From: Methanosphaera sp.
GTDB lineage: Archaea; Methanobacteriota; Methanobacteria; Methanobacteriales; Methanobacteriaceae
DNA length: 5,616 nt
Reading direction: 5' to 3'
Assembly (NCBI GenBank): GCA_021199865.1
Contig: JAJQHG010000128.1
Span: 1-5,616, forward strand
Shown here: positions 1 through 5,616 of the stretch, one piece after another
Numbering within the stretch: the stretch's first letter is position 1
Layout of the letters: every line of letters begins with the position of its first letter
Position numbers and translations under genes: made by a program
Notes under the pieces: generated by a model
The model's database searches: none
The model's input: only the letters and a program-made list of their open reading frames with translations
What the model was told of the DNA's origin: nothing

Positions 1-117
1 GTAATAATTACATTATATTTTATTGAATGTTTAATATAAACTTTGCTAATATGTATTAACTATAAAAAGATTTTGTAAATAATATTACTAATTTTGTTAA
101 TACTAATATTTAGATTT
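1..117. other. AT-rich intergenic region at the window edge, no gene
   Basis: About 117 bases of nearly pure A/T with no coding frame of note. It holds a weak imperfect palindrome (81-110) with seven all-A/T pairs, and a TTTATATTAA element on the minus strand (about 31-42) that could be the promoter of the next gene beyond the left edge. Both are expected often in sequence of this composition. Confidence 0.4.
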
Positions 118-146
118 TTATAAAAAAGGGAGAGGAAGAAAAATAG
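118..146 (-). terminator. T/pyrimidine-rich terminator after the phosphoglycerate-mutase-like gene
   Basis: Starting 7 bases after the stop codon the minus strand has a nearly pure pyrimidine stretch with five T (143-139) and six T (127-122) separated by C/T-rich sequence. Tandem T-tracts like this are typical archaeal intrinsic terminators. No strong hairpin precedes them. Confidence 0.65.
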
Positions 147-152
147 GAATAA

Positions 153-1355
153 TTACCCATTCTTAGAAATCTTAATCATTTCATTAAGGAGAGTATGACC
201 AATAATAGTACCATACTTACCCTTAGACATATCCTCACTAAATACCTCGCTATCATCAGGAGTCTCTATACTAGTACTATAAATAGCAAATGGTACAGGA
301 GTCATAGTATGAGTCTTAATATTAATAGGTGTTGGATGATCTGGTAAAACAGCAATAGTATACTCTGGATCTATATCTGGTAACTCTTTTAATAGTTTTC
401 CAAGTATAATACTATCAATATTCTCTATTGCCCTAATCTTTTCTGGTAGATTACCCTCATGTCCTGCCTCATCTGGAGCTTCTATATGAATATACTGAAC
501 ATCATGAGTTTTAAGACTCTCTATAGCATAATCAACCTTATTCTCATAGTTAGTATCAAAGTATGCTGTTGCACCAGGAACTTCTATCACATCAAGATTA
601 ATATAAGTACTAATACCCTTAAGTAAATCTACACCAGTAATAGTAGCACCAGTCATACCATACTTCTCTTTAAAATCACCAATAACAGGTTTTGCACCCT
701 GACCCCATAACCAGATCATATTAGCTGGAAGCTTTCCCTCACTAACACGTTTCTTATTAACAGGATGATTTTCTAGTACTTCCATAGAATCATACATTAA
801 ATTATTAATATACTCAGACTTACTATTATTAGGCTTAAGGATATGTTCTTCTACATCTTGACCTACAACATCATGTGGTGGAGTAGATGTTAAGTCCTCC
901 ATTTCTAAGTCATCAATAACAAAGAGGTTTCTATAACTTACACCAGTATAGAACTTACCATACTCAGAGAAGTTCTCATTTAATGCCTTAATTAATTCAT
1001 CTGCCTCCTGTGTAGTTATATGGTCAGCTGTGAAGTCATTAATCTTTCCATCTTTGACATTAATAAAGTTTAAACGGAATGCCACATCATTATCACCAAG
1101 CTCTACTCCTACACTTGGTGCTTCTAGTGGTCCTCTACCCTTAAGCATTGAAGGATCAAATCCCATGATAGATGTGTTTGCTACATCACTACCAGGAGTC
1201 ATACCATCAGGTACATTCTTTGTTAATCCTGTGTAACCATTCTTTGCTATAAAGTCCATGTTAGGAGTGTTTGCATGTATTACTGGGGTTTCCTTGTTAA
1301 TTTCTTCTAGTGGTTCATCAGCCATTCCATCGGCTATTACTATTACGTATTTCAT
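153..1355 (-). CDS. apgM: 2,3-bisphosphoglycerate-independent phosphoglycerate mutase family protein, probable alternative homoserine kinase
   Basis: Cytoplasmic metalloenzyme of the alkaline-phosphatase superfamily, about 400 residues, the usual family length. Visible motifs are the N-terminal metal site IADGMADEP (Asp9), the nucleophile region PGSDVAN (Ser56), PPHD (159-162), EAPDEAGHEG (292-301), PDHPTP (338-343) and THTMTPVPF (348-356). Classical archaeal ApgM as I recall it has a DEPGH-type motif and ADHSTP; the EAPDEAGH and PDHPTP forms here match the subfamily described as proposed homoserine kinase (TIGR02535 type). The neighbouring homoserine dehydrogenase supports a threonine-pathway role, so the phosphoglycerate mutase label may mislead; the symbol names the family only. 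Start: a GTG three codons upstream (1364) is in frame, but it lies inside a GTGAT ribosome binding site ending 4 bases before the ATG at 1355. That ATG gives MKYVIVIADG, the normal family N-terminus. It appears to have its own promoter. Family is certain, substrate is inferred. Confidence 0.9.
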   Translation of the reverse strand: MKYVIVIADGMADEPLEEINKETPVIHANTPNMDFIAKNGYTGLTKNVPDGMTPGSDVANTSIMGFDPSMLKGRGPLEAPSVGVELGDNDVAFRLNFINVKDGKINDFTADHITTQEADELIKALNENFSEYGKFYTGVSYRNLFVIDDLEMEDLTSTPPHDVVGQDVEEHILKPNNSKSEYINNLMYDSMEVLENHPVNKKRVSEGKLPANMIWLWGQGAKPVIGDFKEKYGMTGATITGVDLLKGISTYINLDVIEVPGATAYFDTNYENKVDYAIESLKTHDVQYIHIEAPDEAGHEGNLPEKIRAIENIDSIILGKLLKELPDIDPEYTIAVLPDHPTPINIKTHTMTPVPFAIYSTSIETPDDSEVFSEDMSKGKYGTIIGHTLLNEMIKISKNG

Positions 1356-1359
1356 TAGT

Positions 1360-1364
1360 ATCAC
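1360..1364 (-). promoter_or_regulatory. GTGAT ribosome binding site deciding the start of the phosphoglycerate-mutase-like gene
   Basis: GTGAT pairs with the 5' part of the archaeal anti-Shine-Dalgarno sequence (AUCACCUCCU) and ends 4 bases before the ATG at 1355. The GTG in it is in frame and could be miscalled as the start codon, but the family N-terminus begins at the ATG. Confidence 0.7.
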
Positions 1365-1410
1365 TCATCCATCTATTAATTAATATTTTATTATTCTACA
1401 ATATTAAATT

Positions 1411-1418
1411 TTATATAA
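1411..1418 (-). promoter_or_regulatory. TATA-box promoter for the phosphoglycerate-mutase-like gene
   Basis: TTATATAA inside an A-rich flank (minus strand AAAAATTATATAAAATTT, 1422-1405) is a convincing BRE/TATA arrangement in the 81-base gap. A start site near 1388-1392 would leave a leader of about 35 bases containing the GTGAT binding site. Confidence 0.55.
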
Positions 1419-1436
1419 TTTTTAGGTTAACGAAAA

Positions 1437-2177
1437 TTAGTGTTGATGCATACAACTACAATGCTCCTTACTATAAGGATCACCAGAAATATCCCAGTCA
1501 ATTAAATCATAATTACTATAAACCTTCGATAGTTCATCCCTAACTTCCATCATAGCCAGACCAAACAAGTTCTCACCACGAAGCTTACCATCACTACTCT
1601 TTTCTACTCCCCACTCAAGATTATCACTATAGAATAATATATCATAGTCTGCTGTATTAGTTAATTCCTTAATAAAGTTAATATCACTAGAAACCTTATA
1701 ATACAAACTATTTAAATAAACCGTATACTTTAATTCATCCCATATAGTTGATGACTCCTCTTTTATTTCACTCTCAAGAAGATTAACAACCTCACTTATA
1801 GAATCATAATGATACTTACCTATATGTATATGACTACTATTATCACTAAGGAGAGTATCATACATTATTATTGAATGAGTAGTCTCAAGATCAAGATTAT
1901 ACTTAGGTTTAGCATCACTTCTCCAGAGATTAATAAATATTGGTTTAGAATCAGATTCCAAATAATCAATGGTTTTACTACTAAGATTACTTAAGGCCTC
2001 AACAGTCATCGTAAATGAGGGGGACTTAGGAAATAGTTCTAAGTATTCATCCATATTATCAACTGTTTTATTAAATTTAATTAGATATTCTGCTCCTGAT
2101 CCATCTAACCAGAAACGACTATTATTTGGTTGTGTAGGGTATTTAATCCATGGTGGAGCTATATATTTCTTACTCAT
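1437..2177 (-). CDS. Hypothetical protein with HCxCxHxH C-terminal tail
   Basis: I do not recognise this 246-residue protein. It looks soluble: no signal peptide or membrane segment is visible, and it is rich in Asp, Glu, Ser and Tyr. The N-terminus is aromatic and Pro-rich (APPWIKYPTQP, 7-17), followed by FWLDGSGAEYLIKF (22-35). The middle alternates predicted strands and helices, for example KPIFINLW (78-85) and a Glu-rich helix near 128-142. The only two cysteines (240 and 242) lie in the last eight residues, HCSCMHQH, which could bind a metal. Translation probably starts at the ATG at 2177, preceded by GTGAT with a 3-base spacer, the same unusual binding-site form as the next gene. It sits alone between homoserine dehydrogenase and the phosphoglycerate-mutase-like gene, with gaps of 90 and 81 bases, so it is probably transcribed separately. 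Codon use and AT content match the neighbours, so it is a real gene of unknown function. Confidence 0.85.
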   Translation of the reverse strand: MSKKYIAPPWIKYPTQPNNSRFWLDGSGAEYLIKFNKTVDNMDEYLELFPKSPSFTMTVEALSNLSSKTIDYLESDSKPIFINLWRSDAKPKYNLDLETTHSIIMYDTLLSDNSSHIHIGKYHYDSISEVVNLLESEIKEESSTIWDELKYTVYLNSLYYKVSSDINFIKELTNTADYDILFYSDNLEWGVEKSSDGKLRGENLFGLAMMEVRDELSKVYSNYDLIDWDISGDPYSKEHCSCMHQH

Positions 2178-2180
2178 AAT

Positions 2181-2185
2181 ATCAC
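2181..2185 (-). promoter_or_regulatory. GTGAT ribosome binding site of the hypothetical protein
   Basis: GTGAT with a 3-base spacer to the ATG at 2177. When laid on the full AGGAGGTGAT consensus it falls in the same register as the AGGAG sites of gatC and hom. Confidence 0.6.
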
Positions 2186-2205
2186 ATCAATTGTTAAGAT
2201 AAGTA

Positions 2206-2216
2206 GAATATAATAA
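2206..2216 (-). promoter_or_regulatory. Possible TATA box for the hypothetical protein
   Basis: TTATTATATTC on the minus strand in the gap after hom. The expected start site would fall near 2185, giving a very short leader. An alternative element overlaps the T-tract just upstream. The AT-rich background makes this weak. Confidence 0.35.
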
Positions 2217-2224
2217 TATTCTTA

Positions 2225-2238
2225 CATTAAAAAATAGT
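2225..2238 (-). terminator. Probable T-tract terminator after hom
   Basis: The minus strand carries ACTATTTTTTAATG with six consecutive T (2234-2229), about 30 bases after the hom stop. Archaeal RNA polymerase terminates at T-rich non-template tracts without needing a hairpin, and none is seen here. Confidence 0.5.
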
Positions 2239-2267
2239 TTTCAAGGGAGGTTATAAGTTAAGTATTA

Positions 2268-3296
2268 TTAGTTTGTGTGCTTAGCAATACTAATAATATC
2301 ACTAAGTATAGCAGATGCTGTTTCAATAGATCCTGCACCTACACCAACAACTGTTACATCATCAGATAAATCAGTCTTTAGTGTAATAACATTTAGAGTA
2401 CCGTTAACAGCAAATGGTGATCCTTCCTTAACAAGCATTGGAGCAACAGTTAGCTTACCATCATTAGCTTCTGCTACAAGTTTTATTAGGTATCCATCCT
2501 TAAGAGCTAATTGAACAGCATTAGATGAAATATTAGAGATACCATGTAGATCTACATCATCAAGTGTTACATCCCAACCCATTAATGAGTTAGCAATAAT
2601 AACAATCTTACATGCAGCATCTAATCCCTCAACATCCTGGTATGGATTAGTTTCAGCAATACCTAACTCTTGTGCCTCTTTAAGTGTTGGCTCATACTCT
2701 GTTCCCTCATTAGCCATACGTGAAAGAATATAGTTAGTTGTACCATTAAGTATACCCTGTACAGAATGAATCTTATTACCTGCAAGAGATTCACGTGCAA
2801 GATTAATTACAGGCATTGTACCACCAACAGCAGCCTCGAAACGGAATCTAACATTATTCTCACGTGCAGCATTAATAAGTGTTTTAAAGTTTAGAGCTAG
2901 TGGACCTTTATTAGATGTTACAACATCCTTCTTATCATTCATTGCCTTAAGTATATTAGATTGTGTTGGTTCACCATCCTCAATATTAGTTGGTGTAACC
3001 TCAACAAGAGTATCATATTCACATCTATCAAGTACTTCTAGTCCATCAATATCTGCTACACCATACTCAGGATATTGGGCTAGTTTACCAGTTTCATCCT
3101 TAACATTTAGGGCAACATCAAGATCTAATCCATCAGGATTAATTGCTGCTCCAGATCTATCAGCTATAGCAGTAACTACTAAGTCAAGAGTATATCTTTC
3201 TATTAATTCTTCATGCTTTGACTGAATAACCTTAGCTACTCCTTGTCCTACAGCCCCAAAACCAAGGATACATAATCTCATTTTTTTATTTGCCAT
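2268..3296 (-). CDS. hom: Homoserine dehydrogenase, short form without ACT domain
   Basis: Reduces aspartate semialdehyde to homoserine with NAD(P)H in the cytoplasm, the branch point to threonine and methionine. The 342 residues show the N-terminal Rossmann loop LGFGAVGQG (11-19, GxGxxG at 12-17), the SNKGPLA motif with the conserved Lys130, GGTMPVI (158-164), the signature GILNGTTNYI (181-190), the catalytic-domain segment GLDAACK (224-230, Asp226 and Lys230), and the closing GVGAGSIETASAILSD (318-333). The chain stops there, so the C-terminal ACT domain that mediates threonine feedback in many bacterial enzymes is absent. The gene immediately upstream encodes a separate ACT protein. The start at 3296 is well supported by AAGGAG (3309-3304) with a 7-base spacer; that site overlaps the stop codon of the upstream gene, and only 11 bases separate the two genes. 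An internal ATG at codon 6 (MRLCILG) resembles other family starts but lacks such a site. Confidence 0.97.
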   Translation of the reverse strand: MANKKMRLCILGFGAVGQGVAKVIQSKHEELIERYTLDLVVTAIADRSGAAINPDGLDLDVALNVKDETGKLAQYPEYGVADIDGLEVLDRCEYDTLVEVTPTNIEDGEPTQSNILKAMNDKKDVVTSNKGPLALNFKTLINAARENNVRFRFEAAVGGTMPVINLARESLAGNKIHSVQGILNGTTNYILSRMANEGTEYEPTLKEAQELGIAETNPYQDVEGLDAACKIVIIANSLMGWDVTLDDVDLHGISNISSNAVQLALKDGYLIKLVAEANDGKLTVAPMLVKEGSPFAVNGTLNVITLKTDLSDDVTVVGVGAGSIETASAILSDIISIAKHTN

Positions 3297-3303
3297 AGTT
3301 TAT

Positions 3304-3309
3304 CTCCTT
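3304..3309 (-). promoter_or_regulatory. Ribosome binding site of hom, overlapping the upstream stop codon
   Basis: AAGGAG on the minus strand, 7 bases before the ATG at 3296. Its first two bases belong to the TAA stop of the ACT-domain gene, consistent with coupled translation of regulator and enzyme. Confidence 0.85.
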
Positions 3310-3796
3310 AGATTTCTTTTACTAATAGTAAGTTATCTTCATCAGCTATTTGTTGTATTAAGTGTGTTGATTCATTTGTTCTGTTTGTGCTTGTTTCGAT
3401 AACTACTTTACATACTGATTCTTGTAGATCATCACCAATATTAAGATCTACACTAGCAATCTTAATATCCTTTAATTCATCAATCTTATGTATTGTATCC
3501 ATCATATTATTTGTAGATAAGTTACCTAGTAATAGGAATGTCTGTTTATGTCTTTGTAGTACATCATCAATCTCTATAATATCAATATCTTCTTGACGAA
3601 TTATTTCTATACCACGTTTTAGAACCTCACGTGATCCATCAATAGTAAAATGTACTGGTATCTTACCATCAGCTGTCTTATTATCATGTTCATGTATAAT
3701 TGTAGAAACATTTGCTCCTAAACCTGATAATGGTCTTAATATATTTACTAATTGTCCTGGAGTATCGGGTAATTCGATTAATAATTTTAGTCTCAT
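3308..3796 (-). CDS. ACT-domain protein, predicted allosteric regulator of homoserine dehydrogenase
   Basis: A 162-residue soluble regulator. Residues 1-80 form a clear ACT domain: strand LKLLIEL (3-9), the ligand-loop motif PDTPGQL (10-16), a helix, then GANVSTIIHEHD (27-38) and GKIPVHFTID (44-53). Residues 86-162 can be read as a second, divergent ACT-like fold (strand-helix-strand-strand-helix-strand: TFLLLG, helix near 95-108, IKIASVDLNI, SVCKVVIET, helix near 141-152, NLLLVKEI). This matches the COG2061 family, described as predicted allosteric regulators of homoserine dehydrogenase. Placement just before a dehydrogenase lacking its own ACT domain fits a detached feedback subunit sensing threonine or a related amino acid; the ligand is inferred. 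Start: the ATG at 3796 overlaps the gatC stop as ATGA and gives MRLKLL, the family-like N-terminus. The in-frame ATG at 3805 would add three residues and sits only 2 bases after the AAGGG stretch, too close for a binding site. Confidence 0.9.
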   Translation of the reverse strand: MRLKLLIELPDTPGQLVNILRPLSGLGANVSTIIHEHDNKTADGKIPVHFTIDGSREVLKRGIEIIRQEDIDIIEIDDVLQRHKQTFLLLGNLSTNNMMDTIHKIDELKDIKIASVDLNIGDDLQESVCKVVIETSTNRTNESTHLIQQIADEDNLLLVKEI

Positions 3797-4008
3797 TTTG
3801 TCCATTTCCCTTTCTCTGATACTACACTACCCTGGTTATCAGTATGTGCATTTCTTAATATTTTCTCTGGATTAGACTCCTCATTCACATCTTCTCGTGT
3901 TCTGTTTAGATTATCAACTATATATTGTGTTTCTTCCATGTCAGGAATTGTATCTAATACATCTGAGAATTTCTTTAATATTTGTTCTGCTTCTTTTTCT
4001 ATTTCCAT
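3793..4008 (-). CDS. gatC: Asp-tRNA(Asn)/Glu-tRNA(Gln) amidotransferase subunit C-like protein, short archaeal form
   Basis: A 71-residue acidic protein. GatC is the small subunit that stabilises the GatA-GatB interface; in archaea GatCAB converts Asp-tRNA(Asn) to Asn-tRNA(Asn), while GatDE handles Gln. Recognisable parts are an amphipathic helix (EKEAEQILKKFSDVL, 4-18), the NLNRTRED segment (33-40), ILRNA (50-54) and the C-terminal EKGKW (65-69), matching the GatC pattern of helix, linker, L-NA and a C-terminal strand. Typical bacterial GatC is about 95 residues; the first helix and turn are missing here. This is not obviously truncation, because a strong AGGAG site (4021-4017) with an 8-base spacer precedes the ATG. 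It is the first gene of the unit and its stop overlaps the next start by 4 bases (ATGA), suggesting translational coupling. gatA and gatB are not in this window. A GatC-like protein with another job remains possible. Confidence 0.8.
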   Translation of the reverse strand: MEIEKEAEQILKKFSDVLDTIPDMEETQYIVDNLNRTREDVNEESNPEKILRNAHTDNQGSVVSEKGKWTK

Positions 4009-4016
4009 TGAATGAT

Positions 4017-4021
4017 CTCCT
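4017..4021 (-). promoter_or_regulatory. Ribosome binding site of gatC
   Basis: AGGAG on the minus strand with an 8-base spacer to the ATG at 4008. It fixes the gatC start and shows that the short 71-residue product is the designed reading, not a truncated start call. Confidence 0.8.
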
Positions 4022-4050
4022 AACGCTTGTAAATACTAAATAATAAATAA

Positions 4051-4062
4051 TTATATATTTAT
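4051..4062 (-). promoter_or_regulatory. TATA-box promoter for the gatC-ACT-hom unit
   Basis: On the minus strand this reads ATAAATATATAA, a good archaeal BRE/TATA-like element. Transcription would start roughly 25 bases downstream, near 4025-4032, leaving a leader of about 20 bases that holds the AGGAG site of gatC. It lies in the 104-base gap after asnB, which shows no clear T-tract terminator, so read-through from asnB is also possible. High background AT content lowers certainty. Confidence 0.5.
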
Positions 4063-4112
4063 CTAATAATACTTAAATAGGTTTAGCGAATATAGATGCA
4101 TATACCTTAAAT

Positions 4113-5552
4113 TTACCTAGAAGGATAATTTAACATATTAGCATACTTTTCTTGTTTAATTATCTTCTTTCTTAATATTTTATCTATTCCAGTAGCATAT
4201 TGTGCTGCTTTTTTTGGTCTTTGTGCATATTCCTCTTTGATGCCTAATTCTAATGCAACATCACGTAGTAGACGTTTTCTTAAGTTATCATCACTATCAC
4301 TAATTAAATCTTGTGGATTTATTCTTAATGCTACATCTATTACATCCTGATCAAGATATGGTACTCTTAGTTCTAGAGAGTTTGACATTGTTGCTTTATC
4401 ATCACGTTCAAGATTTACATGATATATATTATTTAGATCATTATCTAACTCCTCTATTAATTCTTCTGGATGATCTATTTTCTTTTTATATCTATTATAT
4501 CCAGCAAATAGTTCATCTGCTCCTTGTCCTGATAGTATTACTTTGTGATGATCAATGTGTGCTAGTTGACTTGTTAATTTAATTGTCATTCCAACACCTA
4601 TTTTCATAAGATTAGTATCTTCAATAGTATTTATTGTATCAAGTAATGATTTTTCTATGATATCCTGATCAATTATCCATGTTTTTAGTGGCAGATCCAT
4701 ATCATCGGCTATTTTTCTGGCAACTTTAAGATCTTGTGAATTTTCAATACCTATAGTGTAGAGTGTAACATTTTTTCCATGACTTTTAAGAATTTTAGCT
4801 ATAATTGTACTATCTATACCACCAGAAAATAGTATGGCTACCTCATCTAAGTCGTCACAACGACGAAGAACAGAATTAATTAGAGCATTCTTTAATTTTT
4901 GCTTAGCTAGATTATAATCAATGAATTCATCATAATGCTTATAATCATTCATATATCTAATTACTTCATCATTACATATCAAACATCTAGGATTTAAGTC
5001 AAATACTTCATTAAATCCTGCTTCTTTTAGTGCAACTTCCTGGGAAGCTATTGCAAATGAATCATTACTAACAGCATAATGTAAAGGTTTGACTCCAACA
5101 GGATCACGAAGAGCCACATAATCTATACCATCAGTTATTATAAAGCTATAATCACCTATAAAGTATTTCTGTGCTGATATGACAGCATCTAATAAATTAT
5201 CATCATAGAAGTATTCAATTAATTTAAGTATAACCTCACAATCAGACTCTGTTCTAAGATCAGTAAGATTGAATCTATCAATTAATTGCTTATAATTATA
5301 AATCTCAGCATTAGATACTAACACAAGGTTATTAGAACTTATTGGTTGTAATTCATTAGATCCAACAATAGATAATAAGTTATGTGCCATCATAAAGTTT
5401 GAATTAGGAGCATTATTAATATCATTATTATAATAGACATCTTTTTTACTATATACTCCTTGACCATCAGGTCCACGCTTATTTAATACATTTAACATGC
5501 ACTCTATTTTAGATAATGTTGCATTATTATTAATTGCTATAATTGAACACAT
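4113..5552 (-). CDS. asnB: Asparagine synthetase-like protein (glutamine-hydrolysing family, atypical active site)
   Basis: A 479-residue two-domain protein of the AsnB family, which makes asparagine from aspartate, ATP and glutamine. The N-terminal class II glutaminase domain (about 2-200) has the nucleophile Cys2 exposed after Met removal, KRGPDG (25-30), NAEIYN (81-86), SDCEV (103-107) and RDPVGVKP (149-156). The synthetase domain has the ATP-pyrophosphatase loop SGGIDS (243-248), SGQGADELFAGY (341-352), SLELRVPYLD (392-401) and RPKKAAQYATG (445-455). It lacks the long C-terminal tail of the 554-residue E. coli enzyme. Three positions differ from that enzyme: the glutamine-binding Arg (HERL) is Leu59 (HNLL), the Gly of NGEIYN is Ala82, and the Glu of SGEGSDE is Gln343. 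Substrate and nitrogen source are therefore less certain than the family. The start gives the obligatory Met-Cys. Its binding site is weak: only AGG (5563-5561), 8 bases upstream. Confidence 0.9.
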   Translation of the reverse strand: MCSIIAINNNATLSKIECMLNVLNKRGPDGQGVYSKKDVYYNNDINNAPNSNFMMAHNLLSIVGSNELQPISSNNLVLVSNAEIYNYKQLIDRFNLTDLRTESDCEVILKLIEYFYDDNLLDAVISAQKYFIGDYSFIITDGIDYVALRDPVGVKPLHYAVSNDSFAIASQEVALKEAGFNEVFDLNPRCLICNDEVIRYMNDYKHYDEFIDYNLAKQKLKNALINSVLRRCDDLDEVAILFSGGIDSTIIAKILKSHGKNVTLYTIGIENSQDLKVARKIADDMDLPLKTWIIDQDIIEKSLLDTINTIEDTNLMKIGVGMTIKLTSQLAHIDHHKVILSGQGADELFAGYNRYKKKIDHPEELIEELDNDLNNIYHVNLERDDKATMSNSLELRVPYLDQDVIDVALRINPQDLISDSDDNLRKRLLRDVALELGIKEEYAQRPKKAAQYATGIDKILRKKIIKQEKYANMLNYPSR

Positions 5553-5564
5553 TGTATATGCCTA

Positions 5565-5616
5565 ATAAATTTTAAAAATAGTTAAAATGGTGGTCAAGAT
5601 TGATATTGTATTTAAA
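5565..5616 (-). promoter_or_regulatory. Upstream region of the asnB-like gene, partial promoter
   Basis: The window ends 64 bases before this gene. TATA-like candidates on the minus strand are TTTAAATAC (5616-5608), which would give a start near 5585, and a TTTTTAAAATTTATT stretch (about 5580-5566), which lies too close to the start codon for a normal leader. The true promoter may be partly outside the window. Confidence 0.3.

Noticed and set aside
81..110. Imperfect inverted repeat with AATATTA arms, considered as a hairpin or binding site
   Set aside because: Arms are only seven A/T pairs, expected by chance at this composition.
1310..1543. Plus-strand open frame spanning the gap between two genes
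   Set aside because: Its ends overlap conserved coding sequence on the other strand, its translation is Ile/Leu/Tyr-rich noise, and the gap it crosses is explained by a promoter.
3797..3805. Upstream ATG at 3805 as start of the ACT-domain gene
   Set aside because: It leaves only 2 bases after the AAGGG stretch, and the ATG at 3796 forms the common ATGA overlap and matches the family N-terminus.
4093..4104. Imperfect palindrome around ATGCAT upstream of the gatC promoter, considered as an operator
   Set aside because: Only the central six bases are symmetric with partial flanking pairs, and no second copy was found in the other gaps.
1030..4582. Plus-strand open frames of about 68-89 codons (for example 1030-1236, 1969-2202, 2275-2514, 3387-3596, 4313-4582)
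   Set aside because: Almost all of their length lies antisense to well-supported minus-strand genes, they have low-complexity translations and no convincing binding sites.

Overview
The window is very AT-rich and carries six protein-coding genes, all on the minus strand. The gene set and archaeal-style signals point to a low-GC methanogenic archaeon of the Methanobacteriales, most likely Methanosphaera or a close relative; the genus is inferred from composition, not proven. Those signals are TATA-type promoters, T-rich terminators, and both AGGAG and GTGAT ribosome binding sites.

Layout in transcription order (right to left): an asparagine-synthetase-like protein (5552-4113); a 104-base gap with a TATA-like promoter; a tight three-gene unit of short GatC (4008-3793), an ACT-domain regulator (3796-3308) and homoserine dehydrogenase (3296-2268); a 90-base gap with a T-tract and a possible new promoter; an unrecognised 246-residue protein with a Cys/His tail (2177-1437); an 81-base gap with a clear TATA box; an archaeal phosphoglycerate-mutase-like metalloenzyme (1355-153); and a 152-base AT-rich tail with T-rich termination tracts. 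No RNA gene, mobile element, CRISPR array or long repeat was seen.

The genes belong together around aspartate-family metabolism. Homoserine dehydrogenase makes homoserine. The ACT protein next to it looks like its detached allosteric subunit. The phosphoglycerate-mutase-like protein carries the variant motifs of the subfamily proposed to be an alternative homoserine kinase, the next step towards threonine. GatC (Asp-tRNA(Asn) amidation) and the AsnB-like protein concern the asparagine branch. The two points most worth attention are the non-canonical active-site residues of the AsnB-like protein and the probable homoserine-kinase role of the gene that would usually be labelled apgM.
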